A DNA stretch of 36,295 nucleotides from Gammaproteobacteria bacterium (lineage in GTDB: Bacteria; Pseudomonadota; Gammaproteobacteria; HTCC5015): the NCBI GenBank assembly GCA_028284675.1, contig JANQRI010000049.1:1-36295 (forward strand). Direction: 5' to 3'. The notes under the pieces were generated by a model. It saw only the letters and a list, made by a program, of their open reading frames with translations. It did not search any database and was not told where the DNA came from. Every line of letters starts with the position of its first letter. Position 1 is the first letter of the stretch. Shown one piece after another: positions 24,726-33,604 of the stretch. Both the position numbers and the translations under genes were made by a program.

Positions 24726-25736
24726 TTAAAGTTGTTCCGGTTTGGGTTCTCGCATCAGCAGGGTTTCGACGGCTGTCGCCGGTGGGGTGCCGTCATGCAA
24801 TACTTTATAGACCTGTTCGATAATCGGCATTTCCACCTGCCGCGCTTTGGAAAGGTGATAAGCCGCCTGTGCCGTTTTAACCCCCTCAACCACCTGGCCG
24901 ATTTCAATCAGCGCGGTCGCCAGTGTTTTATTCTGTGCGAGTAACAGCCCGAGGCGACGATTGCGGGATTGGTCGTCGGTACAGCTCAATAGCATATCAC
25001 CCATGCCGGCCAGGCCGGTCAGTGTTTCGGCTTTGGCGCCCATGTTCACCGCCAGTCGTGTTATTTCCGCGAGGCCGCGGGTCAACAGTGCGGCTTTGCT
25101 GTTTGCGCCGAGCCCAAGGCCATCGGATATGCCGCTGGCTATTGCAAGCACGTTTTTAAGTGCGCCGCCGAGTTGTGCGCCGGTGATGTCTGTCGAGGTA
25201 TAAGCGCGGAACCAGCGGTTATGCAAATGTCCGGCTACCGTTTTTGCCAGTTCCGGGTGGCTGGAAGCGACTGTGGTGGCGGTCGGCAGGCCGCGGGCGA
25301 CCTCGCCGGCGAAATTCGGGCCGGTGATAACGGCTAATTTGATACCGTCGCCAAGTACTTGTGCGGCCACTTCGCTCATTAGCAACTGCGAATCGGTTTC
25401 CAGACCTTTTGTAGCCCAAACCAGGTTGCCGGTATGACGTATTGCATCGGCATGCTGCTGTAGCAAGGTGCGAAAGCCATTGCTTGGCACGGCAAACAGT
25501 GGGATATCGGCTGCTGATAATACTGCGTTTATATCCCCTGTGACTTGCAGGCTTTCGGGTAAGCGGATATCGGGCAGATATTTTTTGCATACCCGCTCTC
25601 GCGCCAGTTCGGACAGGTATTGCGTATTTCGGCCCCAAAGGGCTGTGCGGTGGCCGTTATTCGCCAGCAATATCGCCAGCGCGGTACCCCAGGAACCGGA
25701 GCCAATGACAGCGAAGGACAGTTCTTTGCTCAGCAT
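24726..25736 (-). CDS. gpsA: Glycerol-3-phosphate dehydrogenase (NAD(P)+)
   Basis: This 336-residue cytoplasmic enzyme reduces dihydroxyacetone phosphate to sn-glycerol 3-phosphate for phospholipid synthesis. Visible are the nucleotide-binding loop GSGSWGTALA (12-21), WATKGLE, GPNFAGEVARGLPTA, the catalytic-lysine region GALKNVLAIASG and the substrate loop GLAGMGDMLLSCTDDQSRNRRLG. Length and motifs are those of a complete gene. It follows secB by 42 bp on the same strand, as in many gammaproteobacteria. Confidence 0.97.
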   Translation of the reverse strand: MLSKELSFAVIGSGSWGTALAILLANNGHRTALWGRNTQYLSELARERVCKKYLPDIRLPESLQVTGDINAVLSAADIPLFAVPSNGFRTLLQQHADAIRHTGNLVWATKGLETDSQLLMSEVAAQVLGDGIKLAVITGPNFAGEVARGLPTATTVASSHPELAKTVAGHLHNRWFRAYTSTDITGAQLGGALKNVLAIASGISDGLGLGANSKAALLTRGLAEITRLAVNMGAKAETLTGLAGMGDMLLSCTDDQSRNRRLGLLLAQNKTLATALIEIGQVVEGVKTAQAAYHLSKARQVEMPIIEQVYKVLHDGTPPATAVETLLMREPKPEQL

Positions 25737-25778
25737 GTCCGGGTAAACGAATAATGTCCGGCAATGAGTCCGGCAGAA

Positions 25779-26276
25779 TCAGTGCTTGGACTCAGACGAG
25801 AGGTTAGCGCCCGGCTTGTCCGTCTGGGTTTTTTGCAGGTGTTGCTGGTAAAGCGCATCAAAATTAATTGGCGCCAACAGTAATTGCGGGAACCCGCCGT
25901 GTTCCACCGCGCTGGAAATGGCCTCACGGGCATAGGGAAAAAGGATATTCGGGCAGAAGCTGTTGACTGTCGCTGCCAGCTCCTGTTGGGAAAATCCGTT
26001 TAATGTGAACAGACCCGCCTGTTTTAACTCGACCAGGTAAACGGTTTTATCCGAGTCTTCGGGTGTAGCGGTCACCGTAATATTTAATATGACCTCATAG
26101 GTTTTTTCATCCAGTTTCTGTGCTTCAGTACTGAGCTGCAGGTTAATCTGGGGCTGATTCGGCGGTTTGGAGAAATACTCTACCGGGTTGGGGGACTCGA
26201 AGGACAGGTCCTTAATGTAGATTTTCTGCAGCGAAAATTGCGGTTCCTCAGATTTTTTGTCGGTCTCTGTGCTCAT
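25779..26276 (-). CDS. secB: SecB, protein-export chaperone
   Basis: This 165-residue protein is a tetrameric cytoplasmic chaperone that holds preproteins unfolded and hands them to SecA. Family phrases are FSLQKIYIKDLSFESPN, QLSTEAQKL, YEVILNITVTA, VYLVELKQAGLF and CPNILFPYAREAISSAVEHGGFPQLLLAPINFDALY. It lies between the rhodanese gene (58 bp upstream) and gpsA. The glutaredoxin gene grxC that often sits before secB is absent. Confidence 0.97.
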   Translation of the reverse strand: MSTETDKKSEEPQFSLQKIYIKDLSFESPNPVEYFSKPPNQPQINLQLSTEAQKLDEKTYEVILNITVTATPEDSDKTVYLVELKQAGLFTLNGFSQQELAATVNSFCPNILFPYAREAISSAVEHGGFPQLLLAPINFDALYQQHLQKTQTDKPGANLSSESKH

Positions 26277-26334
26277 AAGCGGCTCATATTAATCGGCTTG
26301 GATACGAATGATATCGCGGTTTTTGCCCTGTGTG

Positions 26335-26757
26335 CTACGCGCGGACCATCGGCAGGCTTTCATCCTGCCAGGCAAACAGTCCGCTTTTCAGGTAAGAAAC
26401 ATTTTCATAACCCATTGTTTTCAGCTTATTACAGGCTGATGGGGAAATATTACCGCTTTTACAATATGCAATAACCGGGGATTTTTTGTTTTTGATGATT
26501 TCCGGGGCCTGTTCTTCCAGTTGAGCAAACGGAATATTTTTGGCGTTTAATATATGGCTGGTTTTGTATTCCGGCGTATCCCGCACATCCAGTATTATCG
26601 CATCTTCATCATTAATCAGTCTTACGGCCTCTTTGGCGCTGACTCCGCCAGGGCCGCTTTTGCGGCGCAGTTCGGTGATGATAATAAATGTAATAACCGC
26701 GGCCAGCATGGCAAATAAAAACGGGTGATTATTTACAAATTCGAGTAGTTGCTGCAT
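26335..26757 (-). CDS. Membrane-anchored rhodanese-like protein (YibN type)
   Basis: This 140-residue protein has an N-terminal membrane helix (about 12-28, PFLFAMLAAVITFIIITEL) and a single rhodanese domain (about 40-135). The active-site loop is YCKSGN with the catalytic Cys. Proteins of this kind move sulfane sulfur or act in redox tasks at the membrane. The gene order yibN-secB-gpsA is conserved in gammaproteobacteria, which supports the assignment; the substrate is not known. Confidence 0.9.
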   Translation of the reverse strand: MQQLLEFVNNHPFLFAMLAAVITFIIITELRRKSGPGGVSAKEAVRLINDEDAIILDVRDTPEYKTSHILNAKNIPFAQLEEQAPEIIKNKKSPVIAYCKSGNISPSACNKLKTMGYENVSYLKSGLFAWQDESLPMVRA

Positions 26758-26973
26758 TTGCCTGACGGATCCGGGGTTTGTGTACAGGGTTCGGGGCCAC
26801 AGTTGTGAAACACGGCTGCTTACCGGCGGTCGAGTTTAGTAAACCCTATCGTGAATGGCAAATCCAATATATCCGGGCTGGCGCTGTTGCTTGTACAGCG
26901 TGATAATGTGCACCCTGGAGAAATAGGGTCGTGTGAAAAAACCGCGGCGAAATAACCTGCATATAATCAGAGC

Positions 26974-28140
26974 ATGCGAAACAGGCTTTTTTTTACGATC
27001 TTGCTGGTATTGATAAGTTTGAGCCCCGGTGGATTACCGCTGGCGGATGATGGACGGATAGCCACCGAAACCAGCAGGCTTGAAAAGATACGTGAGCAGA
27101 TCAAAACAGTTTTGAGCACGCTTAAATCCAAGCAGGATGAGCGTGGCGGACTGGAAAATCAGCTGCGTAAAACTGAAAAAGCCTTGGGTGCCCGAAACCG
27201 CAAAATTCGCGAGTTGGGGCGCAAAATTAAAGCTGCGCGCAAAGAGCTCAGGGCGTTGGAGGTGCAACAGAGTTCGCTGAATAAACAACTCAGCGGGCAT
27301 AAGCAAAAACTGGCGGCACAATTGCGCTCAGCTTATTTTGCCGGTAATCAGGAGCAGCTTAAGCTGTTATTGAATCAGCAGGACCCATCGGCATTAGCGC
27401 GGGTATTGAAATACTATGAATACCTGAGTAATGCGCGCGTAAAAACGATAGAGGAAACGCAGACAATATTAGAGGACCTGGATCAAGTGGCGGCCTCTAT
27501 CCGTAAAGAGACCACGCGGCTGGAGTCGTTGAAGCAGGAGCAAGAGCAGGAGCGGCGGGTATATGCAGATGAACGCAAGCAACGCCAGGCATTGCTTGCC
27601 CGGATCAACAGTCAAATCAGTGAGCACCAGGATAAGGTTGATGTGTTGCGTGCCGATGAGCGCCGCATCCGGGAGTTGCTGGCTTCATTAAGCGGTGTGT
27701 TTGCCGATATTCCGGTAGACACTGAAAACCTGCAAAGCTTTTCTACAAAAAAAGGTCGCTTGCCGTGGCCGGCCAAGGGGCGGTTTTTAAATCATTACGG
27801 TCAGCCGCGGGCAAGCGGTGATTTGATTTGGCAGGGAATACGCATCTCGGCAAACCCCGGCAGTGATGTGCGGGCCGTGTCACATGGGAGAGTTGCATTT
27901 GCTGATTGGCTGCCCGGTTTCGGTTTAATATTGATTATCGATCATAATCAGGGGTATATGAGTCTTTATGGTCATAATGAAGCGTTATATAAGGAAACCG
28001 GTGATTGGGTAAATGCCGGTGATATTATTGCCAGCGTCGGTGATACCGGTGGTGAAGCGCAGGCGGTTTTATATTTTGAGATACGCCATCAGGGTAAGCC
28101 AGTGGACCCATCAGTGTGGTGCCGATCGCAAGCCGGGTGA
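26974..28140 (+). CDS. envC: EnvC, LytM-domain activator of cell-division amidases
   Basis: A signal peptide (1-25), long coiled coils (about 30-245) and a C-terminal LytM/M23 domain (about 275-385) make up this 388-residue periplasmic protein. The LytM domain has lost metal ligands: the first motif reads LIWQGIRIS with no His or Asp, and the usual HxH is YFEIRH. That matches EnvC, which does not cut peptidoglycan itself but activates AmiA/AmiB at the division site. No good Shine-Dalgarno site is seen; a TATAAT lies at 26962-26967, only 7 bp before the ATG. The phosphoglycerate mutase gene gpmI that often precedes envC is not here. Confidence 0.93.
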   Translation: MRNRLFFTILLVLISLSPGGLPLADDGRIATETSRLEKIREQIKTVLSTLKSKQDERGGLENQLRKTEKALGARNRKIRELGRKIKAARKELRALEVQQSSLNKQLSGHKQKLAAQLRSAYFAGNQEQLKLLLNQQDPSALARVLKYYEYLSNARVKTIEETQTILEDLDQVAASIRKETTRLESLKQEQEQERRVYADERKQRQALLARINSQISEHQDKVDVLRADERRIRELLASLSGVFADIPVDTENLQSFSTKKGRLPWPAKGRFLNHYGQPRASGDLIWQGIRISANPGSDVRAVSHGRVAFADWLPGFGLILIIDHNQGYMSLYGHNEALYKETGDWVNAGDIIASVGDTGGEAQAVLYFEIRHQGKPVDPSVWCRSQAG

Positions 28141-28228
28141 CTGTTGTATATGCAAATGAACCGGCGTGCCGGCTTCAGAAAGGTGTTAAGATGCAATGAT
28201 TAATTCTGGATTGAGTTGGGGTAAGAGC

Positions 28229-29533
28229 ATGTTTAATAAGCGCGGCATGGCGATGGCCTGCCTGTTCGTGTTGGGTCTAAGTCCGGCGTTTACCAAAGAA
28301 GAGCCTGTACAGCGGGATATTCCATATGACACTTTGCGCACATTTACAGAAGTGTTCGCCCGCATCAAAACGAATTATGTCGAACAGGTTGATGACGACA
28401 CATTGTTGGAGAATGCGATCCGCGGCATGTTGTCCGGCTTGGATCCGCATTCGGCCTATCTGGACCCGAGCGAGTTTACGGACCTTCAGGAAAATACTTC
28501 CGGTGAATTCGGTGGCCTGGGCATAGAAGTCACCATGGAAAACGGTTTTGTTAAAGTCGTTGCACCAATAGATGATACACCTGCGGAGCGTGCCGGTATC
28601 CAGTCCGGTGATCTTATTATCCGCTTGGGTGACCGCCCGGTTAAAGGGCTGAGTCTGAATGAAGCGGTTAAGCTGATGCGCGGAAAGCCGGGGACGCAGA
28701 TCGAACTCACGATTGTACGTGAGGGCGTCGATGGGCCGTTTAAAGTGGCATTGGAGCGTGATGTTATTCATGTGAAGAGTGTGCGTAGCGAGTTACTGGA
28801 GGAAAATTTTGCGTATATCCGGCTGTCGAATTTCCAGGTGAAAACCGGTGCAGATTTACTGGAGACAATCGAAAAACTCAAGAAACAAAACAAATCGGCG
28901 CTGAAGGGTTTGATTCTTGATCTCAGAAATAACCCGGGTGGTGTGTTATCCGCAGCGGTTGATGTTGCGGATGCTTTTCTGGATTCCGGGTTGATTGTTT
29001 ACACTAAGGGCCGTACCGAAAGTGCAGGACTCAAATATAATGCGACTCCGGGGGATGTTTTGAATGGTACGCCTATTGTTGTTTTGGTAAACAGTGGTTC
29101 GGCGTCAGCGTCAGAGATTGTCGCCGGTGCAATTCAGGACCATGTGAGAGGCATTGTTATGGGCTCGGCCACTTTCGGAAAAGGTTCGGTGCAGACGATT
29201 CTGGAGTTAAACAATCGCTCGGCGGTGAAGTTAACCACTGCGCGCTACTATACGCCAAAAGGCCGTTCAATACAGGCAGAAGGTATTGAACCGGACATCA
29301 AGATAAAACGTGCGCGGGTTGAGTTGCTGGAAAAAGCCGATGAAGTCTCGCCGTTAAAAGAATCCAATCTTGCCGGGCACTTAAGCAGTACTGATGAATC
29401 CGATAGTGGGAGTAAAGGAAATAATAAAAATCTTGAGCAGAAAAGCCCGCCGAAAAACCTGGCAAGCCGTGACTATGAGTTGTTTGAGGCGTTAAATTTG
29501 CTGAAAGGCCTGAACATTTTGCAGTCAAGATGA
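28229..29533 (+). CDS. ctpA: CtpA/S41-family C-terminal processing protease
   Basis: This exported serine protease trims C-termini of periplasmic proteins. I prefer ATG at 28229, which follows a G-rich ribosome site and starts a signal peptide (MFNKRGMAMACLFVLGLSPAFT); ATG at 28196 would add 11 residues. The 434-residue product has a PDZ domain (about 85-165, GGLGIEVTMENGFVKVV) and the protease core with catalytic Ser in NSGSASASE and Lys in TFGKGSVQ. The polar tail after about residue 370 is variable in the family. It lies between envC and a YibQ-like gene, a common gammaproteobacterial order. Confidence 0.93.
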   Translation: MFNKRGMAMACLFVLGLSPAFTKEEPVQRDIPYDTLRTFTEVFARIKTNYVEQVDDDTLLENAIRGMLSGLDPHSAYLDPSEFTDLQENTSGEFGGLGIEVTMENGFVKVVAPIDDTPAERAGIQSGDLIIRLGDRPVKGLSLNEAVKLMRGKPGTQIELTIVREGVDGPFKVALERDVIHVKSVRSELLEENFAYIRLSNFQVKTGADLLETIEKLKKQNKSALKGLILDLRNNPGGVLSAAVDVADAFLDSGLIVYTKGRTESAGLKYNATPGDVLNGTPIVVLVNSGSASASEIVAGAIQDHVRGIVMGSATFGKGSVQTILELNNRSAVKLTTARYYTPKGRSIQAEGIEPDIKIKRARVELLEKADEVSPLKESNLAGHLSSTDESDSGSKGNNKNLEQKSPPKNLASRDYELFEALNLLKGLNILQSR

Positions 29534-29555
29534 CTCTGTAATCCTCTGTAGACCG

Positions 29556-30335
29556 GTGATTTTGTTTTTTTTACGTAACGCGTTATATGGGCTGATATTT
29601 TTACTGGCCGGATACGCGGTTGCTGAACCGGTACCGGTTAGCATCGTACTGGATGATGTTGGTTATAGCCTTAAGCGCGGCAAATATGCTATCGAGTCAA
29701 CCGGTGTACTCAGTTATTCAATTTTACCCACTGCACCCCATGCCCGGGTGCTGGCTGAATTTGCCCATCGGCATGGCAAGGAAGTGTTGCTGCATATGCC
29801 AATGCAAAGTACGCAGAATCATAGCAATGAACCATATTCACTGACTCCTGTAATGAATGAGCAGGCTTTTCGGGGGGCTGTGCAACATCATATCGCTGCA
29901 GTGCCGCATGTTGCCGGCGTGAATAATCATATGGGTAGTCTGCTGACACCGATGCGCGCACAAATGATGTGGTTGATGCAGGAGCTGAAGCAGTCCGGGT
30001 TGTTTTTTGTTGATAGCCGTACCACCCATCATACAGTAGCCTCATTGGTCGCTGCTCAGCATGGCGTGCCGTTTTTCGAGCGTGATGCATTTCTGGATAA
30101 CGAAAAAGACCGGCTATCAATCGAACAGGCCTTGCAGCGGTTTTTAAAGCTCGCAAAAAAACAAAAAGGCGGCCTTGCTATTGCGCATCCTTATCCGGCG
30201 ACACTGGCTGTTTTGGAGTCCGCTTTGGTTGATTTGCCTGAACAGGGTATCCGGCTGGTATCGGTGGCTGAGTTGATTCGTCTGAGGTCGGCTCCAGGCT
30301 CCACCGGACTTGCGCAAACCGGTGTCGCTCAATAA
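29556..30335 (+). CDS. Divergent polysaccharide deacetylase family protein (YibQ type)
   Basis: This 259-residue protein starts at a GTG and has an N-terminal signal peptide (FLRNALYGLIFLLAGYAVA). The family phrases SIVLDDVGYSLKRGK, SYSILPTAPHA, EVLLHMPMQ, NNHMGSLLT, FVDSRTT and RDAFLDN mark the divergent polysaccharide deacetylase group. The enzyme is periplasmic; its substrate is not established. It follows ctpA by 22 bp and overlaps the stop of the convergent kinase gene by 7 bp. Confidence 0.93.
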   Translation: MILFFLRNALYGLIFLLAGYAVAEPVPVSIVLDDVGYSLKRGKYAIESTGVLSYSILPTAPHARVLAEFAHRHGKEVLLHMPMQSTQNHSNEPYSLTPVMNEQAFRGAVQHHIAAVPHVAGVNNHMGSLLTPMRAQMMWLMQELKQSGLFFVDSRTTHHTVASLVAAQHGVPFFERDAFLDNEKDRLSIEQALQRFLKLAKKQKGGLAIAHPYPATLAVLESALVDLPEQGIRLVSVAELIRLRSAPGSTGLAQTGVAQ

Positions 30336-31066
30336 TCAGACCACTCAAGAATTTCCAGGTGCTTGCGCAGTTGGGAAACATTCCGAAATTTTTTCAGGAT
30401 TAACGATTTTTTAAGGCCGCAACATATGTCTTTAACCGTCTGTGGTTGTCTGGCATATAGCCTGGCTCCACCGATACTGTCATAAAAAACCCGGATAATA
30501 TCGCAGATATCATCCTTGCGGTTTTCCCGGCTGGGTGTTGACCAGTTATAGAAGTCCACCAGTTTTACACTGAAGTTCAGGCCAAAGCGGCTCACAATGA
30601 TATTTTGCATATGTAAATCGCCGTGATATTCATTGAGCAGGTGAATTTGTTCAACGCCCTTAACCAGTGCATACAGCAGGTGTAACCCCTGGTAAGCGGT
30701 CAGGCGTTTACCACGAAACTGTCCGATAAAGTCCTGTAGAAGCGCGCCCTTTACGTATTCGGAGATCAGCGCGGTAATACGCGCTTTACGAAAAATAAGC
30801 TGCTCTTCGGTATGGTATTGGATCAGAATGGGGCATTGGCGCAGTTTATGAAGTTTTTTTGCGTAAAAACGTGATGTTTTTTGGCGAAGGTTGCGCTGTG
30901 GGAAGAACAGTTTTGCCGCACGTTCAATCCCGGTGCTCAGTTCACGGATTTTATAGACTTCGCCCTCCCAGCCTGATCCGAGCATGTCCAATATCTCGTA
31001 TTTGTTGGCAATCACGCGGCCCGGTCTGAGGTTAAAGCACTGAATCACGTCCTTGCTGCCTGGCAT
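30329..31066 (-). CDS. Atypical protein kinase with HGDLHxxN and DFY motifs
   Basis: I chose ATG at 31066; a TTG at 31078 would add four residues. The 245-residue protein has the kinase N-lobe: Gly loop GSGWEGEVY, then Lys in ERAAKLF. The C-lobe has the catalytic loop YHGDLHMQN and a magnesium motif LVDFYN, where the usual DFG is DFY. HGDxHxxN is the form seen in aminoglycoside-phosphotransferase and ABC1-like kinases, so this may phosphorylate a small molecule or lipid rather than protein. No sensory domain or membrane segment is present. It stands alone, convergent with the YibQ-like gene. Confidence 0.75.
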   Translation of the reverse strand: MPGSKDVIQCFNLRPGRVIANKYEILDMLGSGWEGEVYKIRELSTGIERAAKLFFPQRNLRQKTSRFYAKKLHKLRQCPILIQYHTEEQLIFRKARITALISEYVKGALLQDFIGQFRGKRLTAYQGLHLLYALVKGVEQIHLLNEYHGDLHMQNIIVSRFGLNFSVKLVDFYNWSTPSRENRKDDICDIIRVFYDSIGGARLYARQPQTVKDICCGLKKSLILKKFRNVSQLRKHLEILEWSDY

Positions 31067-31208
31067 TCGACTGTCCAAGGGTAAGTGTTGAATGGTTGAC
31101 TGCTAATATTTTATGAAGAAAACCTCTGTCTGTCAGCTTATGAATTAATGAAGTGCATTGTGTTGGCGGCCCCGTTGTCGGGGCGCCGGTGAAGGAAGCT
31201 GGAACAGC

Positions 31209-32060
31209 TTAATTTATGGTTGAGTTAGTAAGAGTGGAGCGGCCGTAACGATCAGACTCGCATTGCTGTTTTTGAGAAATGCTGTCCCGGTGGTCAAACA
31301 GTTGCAGTGGAGGGTCAAGTTTATAGGCGTTATAAATATCAGCGATACGCCCATTGGTGCGCATCTCATACAGCGCACAATTAATTCTGGCATGTAAACC
31401 GGTGTGTGCGGACGTTTTTGGAATGCTATAGTAGTGCGCGACGACTTGCGGATAAAAGTAGTCCGCAAGCTCCCATTCCGGTGCTCCTTTTGCGTCCAGG
31501 TAAGTTTGAACAGTGGCGATATCAGTTGTTGCGATAACTGCATTTTTCTTTTTGGAAAATCGCTTAACAATGCGTTTGTAATTCTTCAGAGAGACTTTGT
31601 TTAAAGTCTGGTCGGTATCGAAAATTGAAAAATAGCGATGATCTTTTTTTGTCAGAATCGTCTGTTTGTTTAAGTCATCATATTCTACCAATTCGCCAGC
31701 CTTGCCTTTATGCACGATGAAGTAAACCGTGCTGTCCTCAAAGCCGTAGAGCATTGGCGGCAATAACTCTTTGCCCATGGTCTCGCTAACTCCGGGTATC
31801 GCCAGCAAATCAAACCGCAGGTCGGAGTTTTTATAAGTGAGGGTTGGGAAGGTTTTTGTGTTAAGCCAGTGAATGTCGTAACCGAATGTACCGACGGCTT
31901 CTTCAATGATTTCTTTGGCAGGGCCGGAGGTGGTTTTGGTTTCGTTATTCAGAAATATATCAGGGGGTGACTGTGGGTGAAGTGCATTTAGCGTGGCAGA
32001 ATAAATCGCCTGCGAAAAAAATGCACTGCTCAGAAAGATTATAAGTCCGCGTAGATGCAT
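31209..32060 (-). CDS. Periplasmic solute-binding-like protein (family 3 fold)
   Basis: This 283-residue protein has a signal peptide (MHLRGLIIFLSSAFFSQAIYSA) and a two-lobed periplasmic binding layout. Phrases such as GPAKEIIEEAVGTFGYDIHWLNTKTFPTL, DLLAIPGVSETMGKELLPPMLYG and ALYEMRTNGRIADIYNAYKLDPP are typical of extracellular family 3 (amino-acid type) binding proteins. No permease or ATPase gene is next to it, so it may act as an orphan sensor or binding protein; its ligand is unknown. A GGAG ribosome site lies 8 bp before ATG. Confidence 0.8.
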   Translation of the reverse strand: MHLRGLIIFLSSAFFSQAIYSATLNALHPQSPPDIFLNNETKTTSGPAKEIIEEAVGTFGYDIHWLNTKTFPTLTYKNSDLRFDLLAIPGVSETMGKELLPPMLYGFEDSTVYFIVHKGKAGELVEYDDLNKQTILTKKDHRYFSIFDTDQTLNKVSLKNYKRIVKRFSKKKNAVIATTDIATVQTYLDAKGAPEWELADYFYPQVVAHYYSIPKTSAHTGLHARINCALYEMRTNGRIADIYNAYKLDPPLQLFDHRDSISQKQQCESDRYGRSTLTNSTIN

Positions 32061-32197
32061 AAATGCCGCTCCTGCAAATAATAGTACTGAATGTACAAGT
32101 GTTGGCCGGGAAACTAAGGAATATGAAAGACAGCTCCCGCCCAGTAATTCGGCAAACGCAGATGAATCTTTAAGAAGCCAATAGGGTTCGCACTTAC

Positions 32198-32216
32198 GCG
32201 CGCAAAATATGCGCGC
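32198..32216. repeat. GC-rich inverted repeat in the 215-bp gap downstream of the 411-residue gene
   Basis: GCGCGC arms flank a 7-base loop. The position, about 60 bp after the stop codon of the gene at 32276, suits a hairpin, but no T tract follows on the minus strand. I see nothing else identifiable in 32061-32275. Confidence 0.4.
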
Positions 32217-32275
32217 TATGCGAGAAGCGCCGGTGTTATAGGTGGTTTGTTATTGCACATACTAAAGATAAGTTG

Positions 32276-33511
32276 TTATTTGGACTGATTGATAAACTCC
32301 AATGCGGACAGCCGAAGTCTCTTTGCGATGTCATTGCTAAGTATCAGCAGATCGGAGGAAGGTAAAGCATAATAAGTGCTTTTATCCAGAAGTACCGTCT
32401 TGGTTTTATCTGATGTGACCAGTTTCGACTGAATTTTTTTATAATAAAGCCCGCGTTTTAGGTAAAGCATGGCCGCATATTTCGGGCGTTTTTCGACCCG
32501 GCGTGCCTGGGTTTTGGTTATAGACTGCCAAAGAGAATTGAGAGCATTGTCGTTCAAAGTGGTGTCCTCAAGCTCCGGATTTGCCTCTGAGAGCACGGCC
32601 TGATCATAGACACGCTTTGAGAAGTAAACATCCACTTCCTCTTTTAATTTATGTTTCCTGATATTATTCGGGTCGTCTATGAAATAACGCCGCATAAGAG
32701 AGAGCGAGTCTGCGGTCAGAGTATCAATAGCCTGCTTAACGATTGCACCATTTTCTGAATACAGCGCATTTGTGATTTGTTGTGCGGGGTTATTGGGGCA
32801 GTTGTCACGTACAGTTTGAAAGCTGGGTCGCAAATCATAAGATGTTACAAACTGCTGCTTATAAATTCGTTTGAAGAGTTTTTTGTCTCTCACAGGCTGA
32901 CGCGTGCCGGGCAGGCGATAGATTGTTAATTTGGTTGCCATCCATAGGCGCGAGAATATTGGGTCAGCGGAGACATTGTTAAAGAAAAACCGGATTGAAA
33001 CATGCAGAATCGCGTTTGGTAGCGGCTGGTCCTCGGCTTTGGCTTTATTGGTTTCAGACATTAATGCAAGCGCAGAAATAGGCGCATTCGACCGCGTGAA
33101 GGTGGTTTTTTGAGCCGGAATACCGGCCAGTGCCGTTGTTATTCGCGTATATACATCCTCGCGGACTTTTTGGTAATCAATCAGTGCATGTAATTTTTCA
33201 GGATCGTAATGCGGTATTGATTCACCCGGCTTCATATAGCTGAAGTGAAACGGGATAGGGTCATTGAAGCCGATGGATGCGCCGGGTGGTTTCGTGCGTT
33301 TATTATTACAGTTGGCGAAGTCGAGGATCGTATCCCGTTTCGGCAGCAGTAACACGTTAACCGGATATTTGGGTATATCGATTCTGGCCTCTATATGCGG
33401 TATTGTAGCAAGCCAGTCTTCTGGCAGGTCCCTGCGCCCGGCTGCATCGCCGGGAGAGCCATAGACTGAAAACAACACAAACAATGAGGAAGCAAGCATA
33501 CGGCTTAGCAT
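32276..33511 (-). CDS. Exported protein of unknown function
   Basis: I do not recognise this 411-residue protein. It has an N-terminal signal peptide (LASSLFVLFSVYGSPGDA) and is otherwise soluble and mixed alpha/beta, with three scattered Cys. Visible phrases include IPKYPVNVLLLPKRDTILDFANCNN near the start and a Lys-rich C-terminal part. No repeats, coiled coil or second membrane helix is seen. The start ATG at 33511 has a weak ribosome site, and Met5 is an alternative. It is divergent from obgE, with 93 bp between the two starts. Confidence 0.7.
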   Translation of the reverse strand: MLSRMLASSLFVLFSVYGSPGDAAGRRDLPEDWLATIPHIEARIDIPKYPVNVLLLPKRDTILDFANCNNKRTKPPGASIGFNDPIPFHFSYMKPGESIPHYDPEKLHALIDYQKVREDVYTRITTALAGIPAQKTTFTRSNAPISALALMSETNKAKAEDQPLPNAILHVSIRFFFNNVSADPIFSRLWMATKLTIYRLPGTRQPVRDKKLFKRIYKQQFVTSYDLRPSFQTVRDNCPNNPAQQITNALYSENGAIVKQAIDTLTADSLSLMRRYFIDDPNNIRKHKLKEEVDVYFSKRVYDQAVLSEANPELEDTTLNDNALNSLWQSITKTQARRVEKRPKYAAMLYLKRGLYYKKIQSKLVTSDKTKTVLLDKSTYYALPSSDLLILSNDIAKRLRLSALEFINQSK

Positions 33512-33604
33512 GATGAGGCCCTTTAATAGTTAAATGAGTGAAGCGTGTTTAACAAAATTATCGGATTATTATGCGGTCGGGCGCAAGTTTAATTTAAAAG
33601 CCCT

